Shown here piece by piece: positions 6,778-13,173 of a stretch of 13,818 bases of DNA. The notes below the pieces were generated by a model. The model worked only from the letters and a program-made list of their open reading frames with translations, was not told the origin of the DNA and did not search any database. Position 1 is the stretch's first letter. Every line of letters starts with the position of its first letter. Source of the DNA: CAYUYH01 sp964449175. Lineage in GTDB: Bacteria > Planctomycetota > Phycisphaerae > SM23-33. Location: positions 1-13,818 of the forward strand of contig CAYUYH010000042.1 in the NCBI GenBank assembly GCA_964449175.1, read 5' to 3'. A program made the translations under genes and the position numbers.

Positions 6778-7688
6778 CTCTTGCCGGCCGCCTTGCCGCC
6801 GCCTTGTGCCGCCGCCGCCAAGTCGCCGTGCACCACGCCGCGGTAGAGAAACCGCACGATCGTCTCCAGGCACAAGTCCCTGACCTGGCCTTCGACCATC
6901 TCGAAGTAGACTCGCAGGACGTCGCCTCCCCGCGCTTCGACCAGCACCGGCCGGGCGCCGGAGAGGAACTCCTCGCCCCAGCCGTGTCGCCGTGCGGTCA
7001 TAATGGCCGCCGCCGCCGAGCCCGTGCCGCAGGCCAGCGTTTCGCCCTCCACGCCGTACTCGAACGTCCGCAGGGCGATGCGGCCTTCGGCCAGCACCTG
7101 CACGAAGTTCGCGCACACGCCGTGCGGGGCGAACATCTCATGGTATCGCAGCAGCCGCCCCCAGTGTGCCACGTCCATTGCATCGAGGTCGTCCACGTAC
7201 GTCAGCAGGTGCGGCACGCCGGTGACGACATAGTCGCAATTCCAGTGCACGCCCCCGGTGGACAGGTCCAGGTCCGTTCTCGCGTCCTCCGGCAGCGGGA
7301 TGCAGACGCGGATATAGCAGCCGTCGCTCCGCCGGCCGCGAATGACGCCGGCCGAGGTCAGCACGCGCATCTCCTCGCCGTCGACCCAGCCGTCGTCGCT
7401 CGCCCAGCGGACGTAGCAGGCCGTGCCGTTGCCGCATAGGGCCGACTCCGATCCGTCCGGCTCGAAGAAGCGCGCGCAAACGTCAGCGACGCCCTCAATC
7501 TCGCAGTCCGTGGCGAAGATGATTCCGTCGGCCCCGACTCCCTGACCGCGGCTGCACATGGCCGCGGCGAACCTGGCGGCAACCGCCGCGTCGTTCAGGA
7601 TTGCGTCCAGACCGCCCCCGCGATTATCCAGGCAGATGAAATCGTTTCCGCTGCCGGATAGCTTGGCGAACTCAATCGGCTGGGACAT
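6774..7688 (-). CDS. dapF: Diaminopimelate epimerase
   Basis: This enzyme interconverts LL- and meso-diaminopimelate, the last step before peptidoglycan cross-linker supply and lysine. The 304-residue product shows GSGNDF at 12-17, GADGIIF at 52-58, and both catalytic cysteines: Cys85 in ALCGNGTACY and Cys220 in TLACGTGS. The position equivalent to the substrate-binding Arg of E. coli (Glu-Arg-Gly) reads Glu210-Tyr211-Gly212. A tail of about 20 residues rich in Gly, Ala and Lys extends past the usual end. I chose the ATG at 7688 rather than an in-frame GTG at 7697, because GAGGT at 7698-7702 sits 9 bases before the ATG and directly abuts the GTG. A good promoter lies just upstream (7721-7748). 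Its stop overlaps the next gene by 4 bases. Confidence 0.95.
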   Translation of the reverse strand: MSQPIEFAKLSGSGNDFICLDNRGGGLDAILNDAAVAARFAAAMCSRGQGVGADGIIFATDCEIEGVADVCARFFEPDGSESALCGNGTACYVRWASDDGWVDGEEMRVLTSAGVIRGRRSDGCYIRVCIPLPEDARTDLDLSTGGVHWNCDYVVTGVPHLLTYVDDLDAMDVAHWGRLLRYHEMFAPHGVCANFVQVLAEGRIALRTFEYGVEGETLACGTGSAAAAIMTARRHGWGEEFLSGARPVLVEARGGDVLRVYFEMVEGQVRDLCLETIVRFLYRGVVHGDLAAAAQGGGKAAGKR

Positions 7689-7720
7689 AGGCAACACACC
7701 TCACGCTTTGCGGCCCTGTA

Positions 7721-7748
7721 ACTATAGCCGCCGCGCGGGCGTGTTCAA
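7721..7748 (-). promoter_or_regulatory. dapF: Candidate dapF promoter
   Basis: On the minus strand, TTGAAC (7743-7748) and TATAGT (7721-7726) are 16 bases apart, matching 4/6 and 5/6 of consensus. The predicted start is about 25 bases before the dapF ATG. It lies between the DUF502 stop (7751) and dapF, so the dapF cluster can be expressed independently of the genes upstream. Confidence 0.55.
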
Positions 7749-7974
7749 AGCTACTTGCCCCCGGCCGCGTCGCCGCTGGTCGCCGGCGCGGCCGCCGGTG
7801 GCGGCGGGGCTTCCTCGGACGGCGGCGTCACGTGGGCCGTGGCCGCCAGCTTCAACGCCTGCTCGACTGGCATGTCGAGCTCGCGCAGGTGCTCGCGCGG
7901 CACGTAGACCGTCACGCCTCCGATCATGTAGCCGAAGGGCAGATACACCGCCACCTTGCCGCCCTCGCCGCCGG

Positions 7975-7992
7975 CGCCGGGGATGCCCGGCG
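7975..7992 (-). other. Hairpin just downstream of the internal TAG in the DUF502 gene
   Basis: On the minus strand CGCCGGG-CATC-CCCGGCG forms a perfect 7-base-pair GC stem with a 4-base loop, beginning 4 bases after the TAG at 7997-7999. Structures placed shortly after a stop codon can promote readthrough in known systems. GC-rich sequence also makes such stems by chance, so the role is open. Confidence 0.4.
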
Positions 7993-7996
7993 GGTT

Positions 7997-8392
7997 CTAG
8001 TTGGTCAGTAAGCCCAGCAACGTCCCGGACATGCCCGGCGGGTGGTACTCCACCACCTTGCCCATCCGTTCGCTGCCCTTGCCGAAAAGGGCCATCAGCT
8101 CGCGCACGGACTGATAGAGCGTCTTGACTCCCGGCAGGCGATCTATGATCCGCTCCAGCCAGCCCAGCAGTCTGCGAAACAGCCACAAGTGCGTCAGCAG
8201 CCCCAATAGGTAGATCGACACGACTATGACTAGTATGCCCGCCCCAATGAATAGCCGCTGACCCACGTCGCCCAGGACGGCCCGCCCTGCCTTGTCCAAC
8301 TGCACGGCGACCCACCAGACCACGTACGCCGTCACCGCCACCGGCGCGATCACGGCCACCCCGGCCAGGAATATCCCGATGTGTCTTTTCAT
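7997..8392 (-). CDS. DUF502 membrane protein, translatable N-terminal part (131 residues)
   Basis: If the TAG at 7997 acts as a stop, only this 131-residue fragment is made. It has two membrane segments (about 7-30 and 47-72), typical of the N-terminal half of DUF502, and the family's RLPGVKTLYQSVRELM stretch (85-100) followed by VVEYHPPGMSG. The conserved C-terminal half (VPREH...LDM) is lost. The function of DUF502 is not established; members are inner-membrane proteins. The start ATG at 8392 has GGAG 8 to 10 bases upstream. It lies 30 bases downstream of the FAD reductase gene and is probably co-transcribed with it. Confidence 0.75.
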   Translation of the reverse strand: MKRHIGIFLAGVAVIAPVAVTAYVVWWVAVQLDKAGRAVLGDVGQRLFIGAGILVIVVSIYLLGLLTHLWLFRRLLGWLERIIDRLPGVKTLYQSVRELMALFGKGSERMGKVVEYHPPGMSGTLLGLLTN

Positions 8393-8422
8393 GACGATGC
8401 TCTCCCGATCCCGCCGCCGGGC

Positions 8423-9532
8423 TCAGTCATCTCCCTCTTGCGCGAGCAGCAGCGAGGAGGTGAGGCGGGGCATGACCTTGTGATTGGCGAACACCAGCGG
8501 CAGCAGCACGCGGAACGGCGTGCCCGGGCGGAGGATGCGCTTCTCGAGCGCCTTTCGCCACTCGTCCCGGAAGCCCTTGAGCGTCTTGCCCGGCGTGGGG
8601 TCCGACAGCGCCTTGCGTGCGGTCTGCGCCGCTATCAGGGCCGAGGCGACTGATGTGTAGAGCGTCTGGCCGGCGACGGGCTCGACGAATCCCCCGGCCG
8701 TGCCCGCCAGGAGGCACCGCTTGGCCATGTGCGTCTCCAACTCCAGTGCGATCCCCGCCGGCGGATGCCACACGGCCCCGGCCGCCCGGTGCAGCGGCAG
8801 CTTGTCCGGCAGCGCGCCGCCGGCCTGGAGGCGCGCGACAAGTGCCGACAGTTCCGCCGCCCGCGTGCCGACCGCCCGCGAGCTGGAAACCACGCGCAGG
8901 TGCAACTGCCGACCGGCGATGAAGTACATGCCCATCTCGGTCCGCTCTCGCTCCTCGACGATGTGCAGCGTTGCATCGCCTCGGCCGGTCCAGGGCAAAT
9001 CCAGCCCAGCGACCACCAGTGGCAGCGTGCGGGCCATCCGCGTCATTATGCCCAGGTCGGCCAACACCTCCACGGGCTGGCCCTCCGTGACGATCAGCAG
9101 CCGCGCGGCGATCTCCCGGCTGCCAAGGACGAGCACACAGTCCTCCTCCAGCCGCAGCGCCGGCGAGGTCTTGCTGGCGCGGACCTTCGCGCCGGCCTTG
9201 CGGGCCCGGGCCGACAGCGCCGCGGTCAGGTCGGCCGAGCGGAGGAAGTAGCCCACCACGGACCGCGAGCGATGCTGGACGGCGTCGTCGAGCGCGGCGT
9301 TGTGGTAGGCGATGGTCTTGAACGGCTTGGCGCGGCAGCTCTTGGCCAGCCCCGCCGGCATGCGCGGCAGGCGGAAGAAGCCCGCGCCGGTCCAGTCCGC
9401 CAGCGGGCAGCCGGCAGAGGATGCGGGCACGTCCACGACGACCGCGTCGAGGCCGCCCTTGGCAAGCGAGTAGGCTGCGGCGAAGCCCGCGGGCGTCGCC
9501 CCGATGATCGCCACGTCGAACAGATGAGCCAT
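8423..9532 (-). CDS. FAD-dependent oxidoreductase, geranylgeranyl-reductase type
   Basis: The 369-residue product begins with a dinucleotide-binding fold: DVAIIGATPAG (Gly11 to Gly16) and the acidic end of the second strand, Asp34 in AVVVD. The usual middle glycine of GxGxxG is replaced by Thr13. A second FAD-binding motif near the C-terminal third is AGTAGGFVEPVAGQTLY (about 276-292), like the GDAAGFVxPLxGEG motif of geranylgeranyl reductases and related halogenase-like flavoproteins. Such enzymes reduce isoprenoid double bonds or hydroxylate/halogenate aromatic substrates; the substrate here is not evident. I chose the ATG at 9532 because the FAD motif then starts at residue 11, as is normal. 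The start has no good ribosome-binding site, but a -10-like box ends 8 bases upstream, hinting at a leaderless mRNA. DUF502 follows after 30 bases. Confidence 0.78.
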   Translation of the reverse strand: MAHLFDVAIIGATPAGFAAAYSLAKGGLDAVVVDVPASSAGCPLADWTGAGFFRLPRMPAGLAKSCRAKPFKTIAYHNAALDDAVQHRSRSVVGYFLRSADLTAALSARARKAGAKVRASKTSPALRLEEDCVLVLGSREIAARLLIVTEGQPVEVLADLGIMTRMARTLPLVVAGLDLPWTGRGDATLHIVEERERTEMGMYFIAGRQLHLRVVSSSRAVGTRAAELSALVARLQAGGALPDKLPLHRAAGAVWHPPAGIALELETHMAKRCLLAGTAGGFVEPVAGQTLYTSVASALIAAQTARKALSDPTPGKTLKGFRDEWRKALEKRILRPGTPFRVLLPLVFANHKVMPRLTSSLLLAQEGDD

Positions 9533-9539
9533 GGGCGGT

Positions 9540-9568
9540 AGGTTAGCCCCTGGCCAAGGCGTTGGCAA
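9540..9568 (-). promoter_or_regulatory. Candidate promoter for the FAD reductase (possibly leaderless)
   Basis: On the minus strand, TTGCCA (9563-9568) and TAACCT (9540-9545) are separated by 17 bases, matching 5/6 and 3/6 of consensus. Transcription would then begin at or within a base or two of the ATG at 9532, consistent with the missing Shine-Dalgarno sequence. Confidence 0.35.
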
Positions 9569-9579
9569 GCACGCCTCGG
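9553..9579. repeat. Overlapping inverted repeats between divergent genes
   Basis: GCCAA-GGCG-TTGGC (9553-9566) is a 5-base inverted repeat. Overlapping it, 9554-9562 pairs with 9571-9579 (9 positions, one mismatch, 8-base loop). They sit between the divergent FAD reductase and pdxJ starts and cover the candidate -35 box of the former, which is where an operator could lie. Confidence 0.35.
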
Positions 9580-9615
9580 CGGGGGCATTTTGCTGGCGTG
9601 GGCGGCCGGCAGAGG

Positions 9616-9621
9616 TAGAAT
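9616..9621 (+). promoter_or_regulatory. pdxJ: Candidate pdxJ -10 box
   Basis: TAGAAT lies 36 bases before the pdxJ ATG. A -35 box at ideal spacing is not convincing; TTGCTG (9590-9595) is 20 bases away. The same hexamer occurs upstream of the GT-TPR gene. Confidence 0.4.
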
Positions 9622-9657
9622 GTCGCCCTGCGAGCAGGGACATCGGGAGATCAACCC

Positions 9658-10380
9658 ATGGCCGGACTGGGCGTCAACATCGATCACGTGGCTACGATCC
9701 GCCAGGCGAGGCGGACCGTCGAGCCGGACCCCGTATGGGCGGCGGTCGAGGCTGAGCTCGGCGGGGCCGACTGCATCACGTTCCACCTGCGGGTCGACCG
9801 CCGGCACATCAACGACCGCGACGCGCACCTGCTGCGGCAGACCGTCCGCTGCAAACTGAACATGGAGATGTCGCTGAACGCCGAGATCGTCGCGATCGCC
9901 CAGGAGCTGCGCCCCGACCAGGCGACGCTCGTGCCGGAGAACCGCCAGGAGATAACCACCGAGGGCGGGCTGGACGTCGTCGCCTCCGCGGCTCGCGTGG
10001 CGGAGGTGGCCAAGGCGCTGCGCGAGGCCGGCGTGGTCGTCAGCGCGTTCGTGGACCCCGCCGCCGAGCAGATCGCCGCCTCGCGCGACGCCGGCTGCGA
10101 CGCCATCGAGATCCACACCGGCGCATACGCCAACGCAACGGGCGCCGAGGCAGCCGACCGGCTGGCTGAGATATGCAGCGGCCTGGAGGCGGGAAGGGCC
10201 GTCGGGCTGGTCGTCCACGGCGGGCACGGGCTGACCTACAACAACGTCATGCCGGTCGCAGCCATGCCCGGCTTCAGCGAGTTCAACATAGGCCACTCCA
10301 TCGTCTCGCGGGCCGTCTTCGTCGGCATGCGACAGGCCGTCGCGGAAATGAAGCACCTGCTGGACAAGGCCATTCGCTAG
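9658..10380 (+). CDS. pdxJ: Pyridoxine 5'-phosphate synthase
   Basis: PdxJ condenses 1-deoxyxylulose 5-phosphate with 3-amino-2-oxopropyl phosphate to make pyridoxine 5'-phosphate in the DXP-dependent vitamin B6 route. The 240-residue TIM-barrel product begins with the family signature LGVNIDHVATIRQAR (4-18). It continues with HLRVDRRHI (43-51, with family-equivalent active-site His43 and His50), CKLNME (Glu70), EITTEGGLDV (98-107), IHTGAYANA, GHGLTYNNV and FNIGHSIVSRAVFVG, all in the expected order. The usual Glu in HLREDRRHI is Val46. GGGAG lies 8 to 9 bases before the ATG. It is divergent from the FAD reductase and followed by strong hairpins that may separate it from the flavodoxin-like gene. 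It ends in TAG. Confidence 0.96.
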   Translation: MAGLGVNIDHVATIRQARRTVEPDPVWAAVEAELGGADCITFHLRVDRRHINDRDAHLLRQTVRCKLNMEMSLNAEIVAIAQELRPDQATLVPENRQEITTEGGLDVVASAARVAEVAKALREAGVVVSAFVDPAAEQIAASRDAGCDAIEIHTGAYANATGAEAADRLAEICSGLEAGRAVGLVVHGGHGLTYNNVMPVAAMPGFSEFNIGHSIVSRAVFVGMRQAVAEMKHLLDKAIR

Positions 10381-10381
10381 G

Positions 10382-10426
10382 CCCTCGAGCTTGGCTCGGG
10401 GGTGGCGGAACTCCTGCTCCGCCACC
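10382..10426 (+). terminator. Tandem hairpins after pdxJ, possible terminator
   Basis: Starting one base after the pdxJ stop, 10382-10390 pairs with 10394-10402 (9 pairs including one G-T, 3-base loop). GGTGGCGGA (10401-10409) then pairs perfectly with TCCGCCACC (10418-10426) across an 8-base loop. The two stems share two bases. No T-run follows, so intrinsic termination is uncertain; transcript stabilisation is another option. The second hairpin resembles the element at 2024-2049. Confidence 0.45.
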
Positions 10427-10514
10427 TGAAACGCCCGGCGAACCCGCGTTCTCCGCGGCAGGGCGGGAGCCCCACCGCGCCAGAGCTAAGCTGCATTGGA
10501 AAGGCGTGTGACCC

Positions 10515-10991
10515 ATGAAGACGCTGATTGTCTACTACTCGCGGACGGGTGTGACCAGGACGGTCGCCGAGGCGCTGGGCGAGCGACTCGCCGCCGACGT
10601 CGAGGAAATCCGCGACGCCAAGAAACGTACCGGGGCGCTGGGTTCCCTGGGTGCCGGGAAAGATGCCATGATGAGGCGCCTCACCGAGATATCCGAGGCC
10701 ACGCACGATCCGGCCGGTTACGACCTCGTGGTGATCGGCACGCCGGTCTGGGCGTTCACCATGGCCCCAGCGGTCCGCACGTATTTGGCCAAGCACGGCC
10801 ATGCCGTCGCGAAGGCGGCCTCGTTCTGCACGATGGGCGGTTCGGGCGACAAGCGGACGTTCCAGCACGTCTCCGAGCTGCTCGGCAAGAAGCCGACGGC
10901 GACGCTGGCGCTGCTCGAGAAGGAAGTGCGCAGCGGCGCGTTCGCGGAGAAACTGGACGGCTTCGTCGCCGCACTGGGCGAAGTTGGTTGA
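10515..10991 (+). CDS. Flavodoxin-like protein
   Basis: The 158-residue product has a flavodoxin fold. The N-terminal strand TLIVYYSRTGVT (3-14) contains the FMN phosphate loop (Ser9 to Thr14). YDLVVIGTPVWAF (69-81) supplies the second flavin loop, where Trp79 is a plausible ring-stacking residue. FCTMGGSGDKRTF (104-116) supplies the third. The family includes electron-transfer flavodoxins and NAD(P)H:quinone or menaquinone-dependent oxidoreductases; the TGVT loop and the MGGSG stretch resemble the broader flavodoxin group, and I cannot tell the partner. GGAAAGG (10498-10504) precedes the ATG by 10 bases. It follows pdxJ by 134 bases, across hairpins, and its last codons overlap the dapA -35 box. 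Confidence 0.85.
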   Translation: MKTLIVYYSRTGVTRTVAEALGERLAADVEEIRDAKKRTGALGSLGAGKDAMMRRLTEISEATHDPAGYDLVVIGTPVWAFTMAPAVRTYLAKHGHAVAKAASFCTMGGSGDKRTFQHVSELLGKKPTATLALLEKEVRSGAFAEKLDGFVAALGEVG

Positions 10992-11015
10992 GGCGGCAGG
11001 CGATGCGACTATAAT
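10988..11015 (+). promoter_or_regulatory. dapA: Candidate dapA promoter
   Basis: TTGAGG (10988-10993) and a perfect TATAAT (11010-11015) are 16 bases apart. The -35 box overlaps the TGA stop of the flavodoxin-like gene. The leader would be about 57 bases, too short for a lysine riboswitch. Confidence 0.6.
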
Positions 11016-11078
11016 CCCGCCTGCGCGCTCGCGGCCGGCAGGTGCAGTCCTGTGGGCAGTCGCCGGGAGGTCGGCAAG

Positions 11079-11969
11079 ATGACTGACAGAATGACACTGC
11101 AAGGTTCCATGACGGCCATGGTCACGCCGTTCGCCGACGGGCAGGTGGACTACGACGCGCTCGGCCGACTGATCGACTTCCAGGTAGACGGCGGCACGCA
11201 GGGCCTCGTACCGTGCGGCACCACCGGGGAAAGCCCAACGCTGGACTACGCCGAGCACGACAAGGTCATCGAGTTCACCGTCGAGCGCGCCGCCGGCCGC
11301 GTGCCGGTCATCGCCGGCACGGGCAGCAACTCCACGGCCGAGGCGCTGGATCTGACCCGCCACGCGAAGGAATGCGGCGCCGACGCGTGCCTGATCGTCA
11401 ATCCCTACTACAACAAGCCGACGCAGCACGGCATGTTCGATCACGTCGCCCGCATCGCGGAGATCGGCCTGCCGATCGTGCTGTACAACATACCCAGCCG
11501 CTGCGGCATCGAGTTGACGGCTGAGACCATTGTGCGGATGTACAACGAGATCGAGATGGTCGTCGCAGTCAAGGAGGCCACCGGCAAGCTTAACATGGCC
11601 AGCGAGATCGCCGCCGCCTGCGACATCACGATTCTCTCCGGCGACGACTCGCTGACGTTGCCGATCTGCTCGGTGGGCGGCAGCGGCGTCATCAGCGTGC
11701 TGAGCAACATCCTGCCGGCTGAGGTCCGCAAGCTGTGCGACTACATTGCCGCGTGCGACATGGCCGAGGCGTGCAGGCAGCATCTGAGGCTCTATCCGCT
11801 GTTCCGCGGGATCTTCGTGGAGACCAACCCGATCCCGATCAAGGCGGGGATGGCGATGGCGGGCATGATCCGTGATGAGCTGCGCCTGCCGCTGAGCCCG
11901 CTGTCGGCCCAGCACAGGCCGGCGCTGGCCGAGATGCTCAGGAGCTTTGGAGTGCAGGCGAAGGCGTAG
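11079..11969 (+). CDS. dapA: 4-hydroxy-tetrahydrodipicolinate synthase
   Basis: DapA condenses pyruvate with aspartate semialdehyde, the first committed step to diaminopimelate and lysine. The 296-residue TIM-barrel protein shows CGTTGES (46-52, the Thr-Thr-Gly substrate loop), NPYYNKPTQHG (108-118), LYNIPSRCG (135-143, with Tyr136 of the proton relay) and VAVKEATG (162-169), where Lys165 forms the Schiff base with pyruvate. ILSGDDSLTLP follows. I chose the ATG at 11079 because GGGAGG lies 8 bases upstream; an in-frame GTG at 11052 would place that site inside the gene. It has its own TATAAT promoter. Its last 32 bases overlap the 3' end of the opposing glycosyltransferase gene. It pairs functionally with dapF, which lies about 3.4 kb away on the other strand. 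Confidence 0.96.
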   Translation: MTDRMTLQGSMTAMVTPFADGQVDYDALGRLIDFQVDGGTQGLVPCGTTGESPTLDYAEHDKVIEFTVERAAGRVPVIAGTGSNSTAEALDLTRHAKECGADACLIVNPYYNKPTQHGMFDHVARIAEIGLPIVLYNIPSRCGIELTAETIVRMYNEIEMVVAVKEATGKLNMASEIAAACDITILSGDDSLTLPICSVGGSGVISVLSNILPAEVRKLCDYIAACDMAEACRQHLRLYPLFRGIFVETNPIPIKAGMAMAGMIRDELRLPLSPLSAQHRPALAEMLRSFGVQAKA

Positions 11970-13113
11970 GCATGGCCGCGACCTGGCGATAGGCCCGTGT
12001 GACGGCCGTCACCGCGCCGGCCGGGCTGTGGTTGGCACGCAGATGCGCCAGCGCCCGCTCCGCCTGCTCGCACGCGGCTGAGTGATCGGCGAGCATTGCC
12101 GACAGCTTCGTCGTCAGGTCGGCGGCGTCGCCGCGGGCGAACGTCGTGACAGTCTGGCCGTCTATCAGGAAGTCGGACGCGCCCCGCGCAGCCGCGAGCA
12201 CCGGCACGCCCCCAGCCATCGCCAACAGCGACGCCATGTCTATGGCTCGGCTGGGGACGGGCGAGACGTATATGTCGGCGGCCTTGAATATCTCCGGCAG
12301 CAGCCGCGGCGGCTGACGGTCCACGAAGGTCAGTTCGCTGCGGATGCCGAGCGTCTCGGCCAGGCTGCGGAGCTGCTTCTCCGCGCGCCCGTTGCCCAGG
12401 ATGAAGAAAACGCAGTTGTGCTCGCCGGCCCGCAGGCCGGCGAAGGATCTGATAACGGCGGCGAAAGTGGCGAAGTCGTCGAGGCACCCGCCGGCGACGA
12501 TCGACACACGGTAGTCCGGGTCGGGAAAGCACGTGGCCTGGCGGCCCTGGTAGACGCCGGGGCGGACGAGCAGGATTCGCTCGGCGGCGGCCGTCCGCCT
12601 GGCCAGGAGCTTGTCGCGGATGGGCCGGGAAGCGGCCAGGACCGTCGCAGCCGGGCCGCGCAGGTGGCCCAGCTTGCGCGTGTCGCCCAGCCCCCAGGCG
12701 CTGACAATGGCGTTGAGTCCGGCCAGCTCGGCCAGCTTCGCCGTCAGCGGCCAGGCGTCGGCGTCGAGGGCATGCAGCAGGTCCAGCTTCCGCCGGCGGA
12801 CTTCCGCGGCCAGCGTGTCGACCTGGCCGGCGTGGAACCGCCACCACCTGACCCGGCCGTACGGAATCATCTCCGCCGGCGGGCTAGGCAGCTCCTGGGC
12901 GTCGGCGCCTTCGGGGCACAGCGCGGTGATCTCCACCAGCTCGTCCATTAGCCCTATCGCCAGCGGCTGAAGCGCCCGGCCATACTCGGCCAGCGTGGTC
13001 GGCCCGGCCACCCAGCCGACGCGGATCGCCCTCGGCAGCGGCTCGGCCGTGACCGGCTCGGACGACTGCTGCACAGCGGCGGCGTCAGGGGTGTCTTCGG
13101 TGCGGTCACTCAC
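11938..13113 (-). CDS. GT4-like (GT-B fold) glycosyltransferase
   Basis: The 391-residue product looks like a cytosolic or membrane-peripheral GT-B transferase. A low-complexity N-terminus of about 28 residues is followed by an N-terminal Rossmann half (IRVGWVAGP at 30-38; LDLLHALDADAWPLTAKLA at 110-128). The C-terminal half has VFFILGNGRAEKQLRSLAETLG (235-256), FKAADIYVSP (276-285) and LLAMAGGVPVLAAARGASDFLIDGQ (296-320), which match the nucleotide-sugar-binding region of family GT4. The EX7E motif of that family is not present: the place of the second Glu (LEAMA) reads LLAMA. The start is GTG at 13113, supported by GGGAGAG 9 bases upstream. It follows ftsK by 60 bases and may be co-transcribed with it. 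Donor and acceptor are unknown. Confidence 0.8.
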   Translation of the reverse strand: MSDRTEDTPDAAAVQQSSEPVTAEPLPRAIRVGWVAGPTTLAEYGRALQPLAIGLMDELVEITALCPEGADAQELPSPPAEMIPYGRVRWWRFHAGQVDTLAAEVRRRKLDLLHALDADAWPLTAKLAELAGLNAIVSAWGLGDTRKLGHLRGPAATVLAASRPIRDKLLARRTAAAERILLVRPGVYQGRQATCFPDPDYRVSIVAGGCLDDFATFAAVIRSFAGLRAGEHNCVFFILGNGRAEKQLRSLAETLGIRSELTFVDRQPPRLLPEIFKAADIYVSPVPSRAIDMASLLAMAGGVPVLAAARGASDFLIDGQTVTTFARGDAADLTTKLSAMLADHSAACEQAERALAHLRANHSPAGAVTAVTRAYRQVAAMPTPSPALQSS

Positions 13114-13173
13114 GTTGTGGCTCTCCCGGATCGCCGGCGGCGGTCCACCTGTCCGACGCTGTCAGTGACGTGT

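Larger units (their letters stand above)
7751..8392 (-). pseudogene. DUF502 membrane protein locus interrupted by one in-frame TAG
   Basis: The whole 214-codon frame matches a full-length DUF502 protein. The first 131 codons are followed by TAG (7997-7999), after which the same frame continues (NPPGIPG) into the expected C-terminal half: VAVYLPFGYMIGGVTVYVPREH, then LRELDMPVEQALKL, close to the VPREDVIELDMSVEEALKL pattern of the family. There is no frameshift. A Pro/Ala-rich tail ends at a second TAG (7751-7753). TAG ends five other genes here, so the code is not changed genome-wide. Either the gene carries a nonsense mutation, the codon is read through, or the base is an assembly or read error. 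A single substitution from Gln (CAG) or Trp (TGG) is enough to explain it. Confidence 0.8.

Noticed and set aside
4677..6846. Several plus-strand frames across the dapF cluster
   Set aside because: They are antisense to three genes with clear motifs or coupling; their own translations have no family features.
7751..8392. Genome-wide TAG reassignment
   Set aside because: Five intact neighbouring genes end at TAG at their expected C-termini, so TAG is a functional stop.
9533..9643. 37-residue N-terminal extension of the FAD reductase
   Set aside because: It would place the FAD motif at residue 48, has no conserved look and overlaps the pdxJ promoter region.
11016..11078. Lysine riboswitch upstream of dapA
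   Set aside because: The space is far too short for the lysine aptamer and holds no matching helices.
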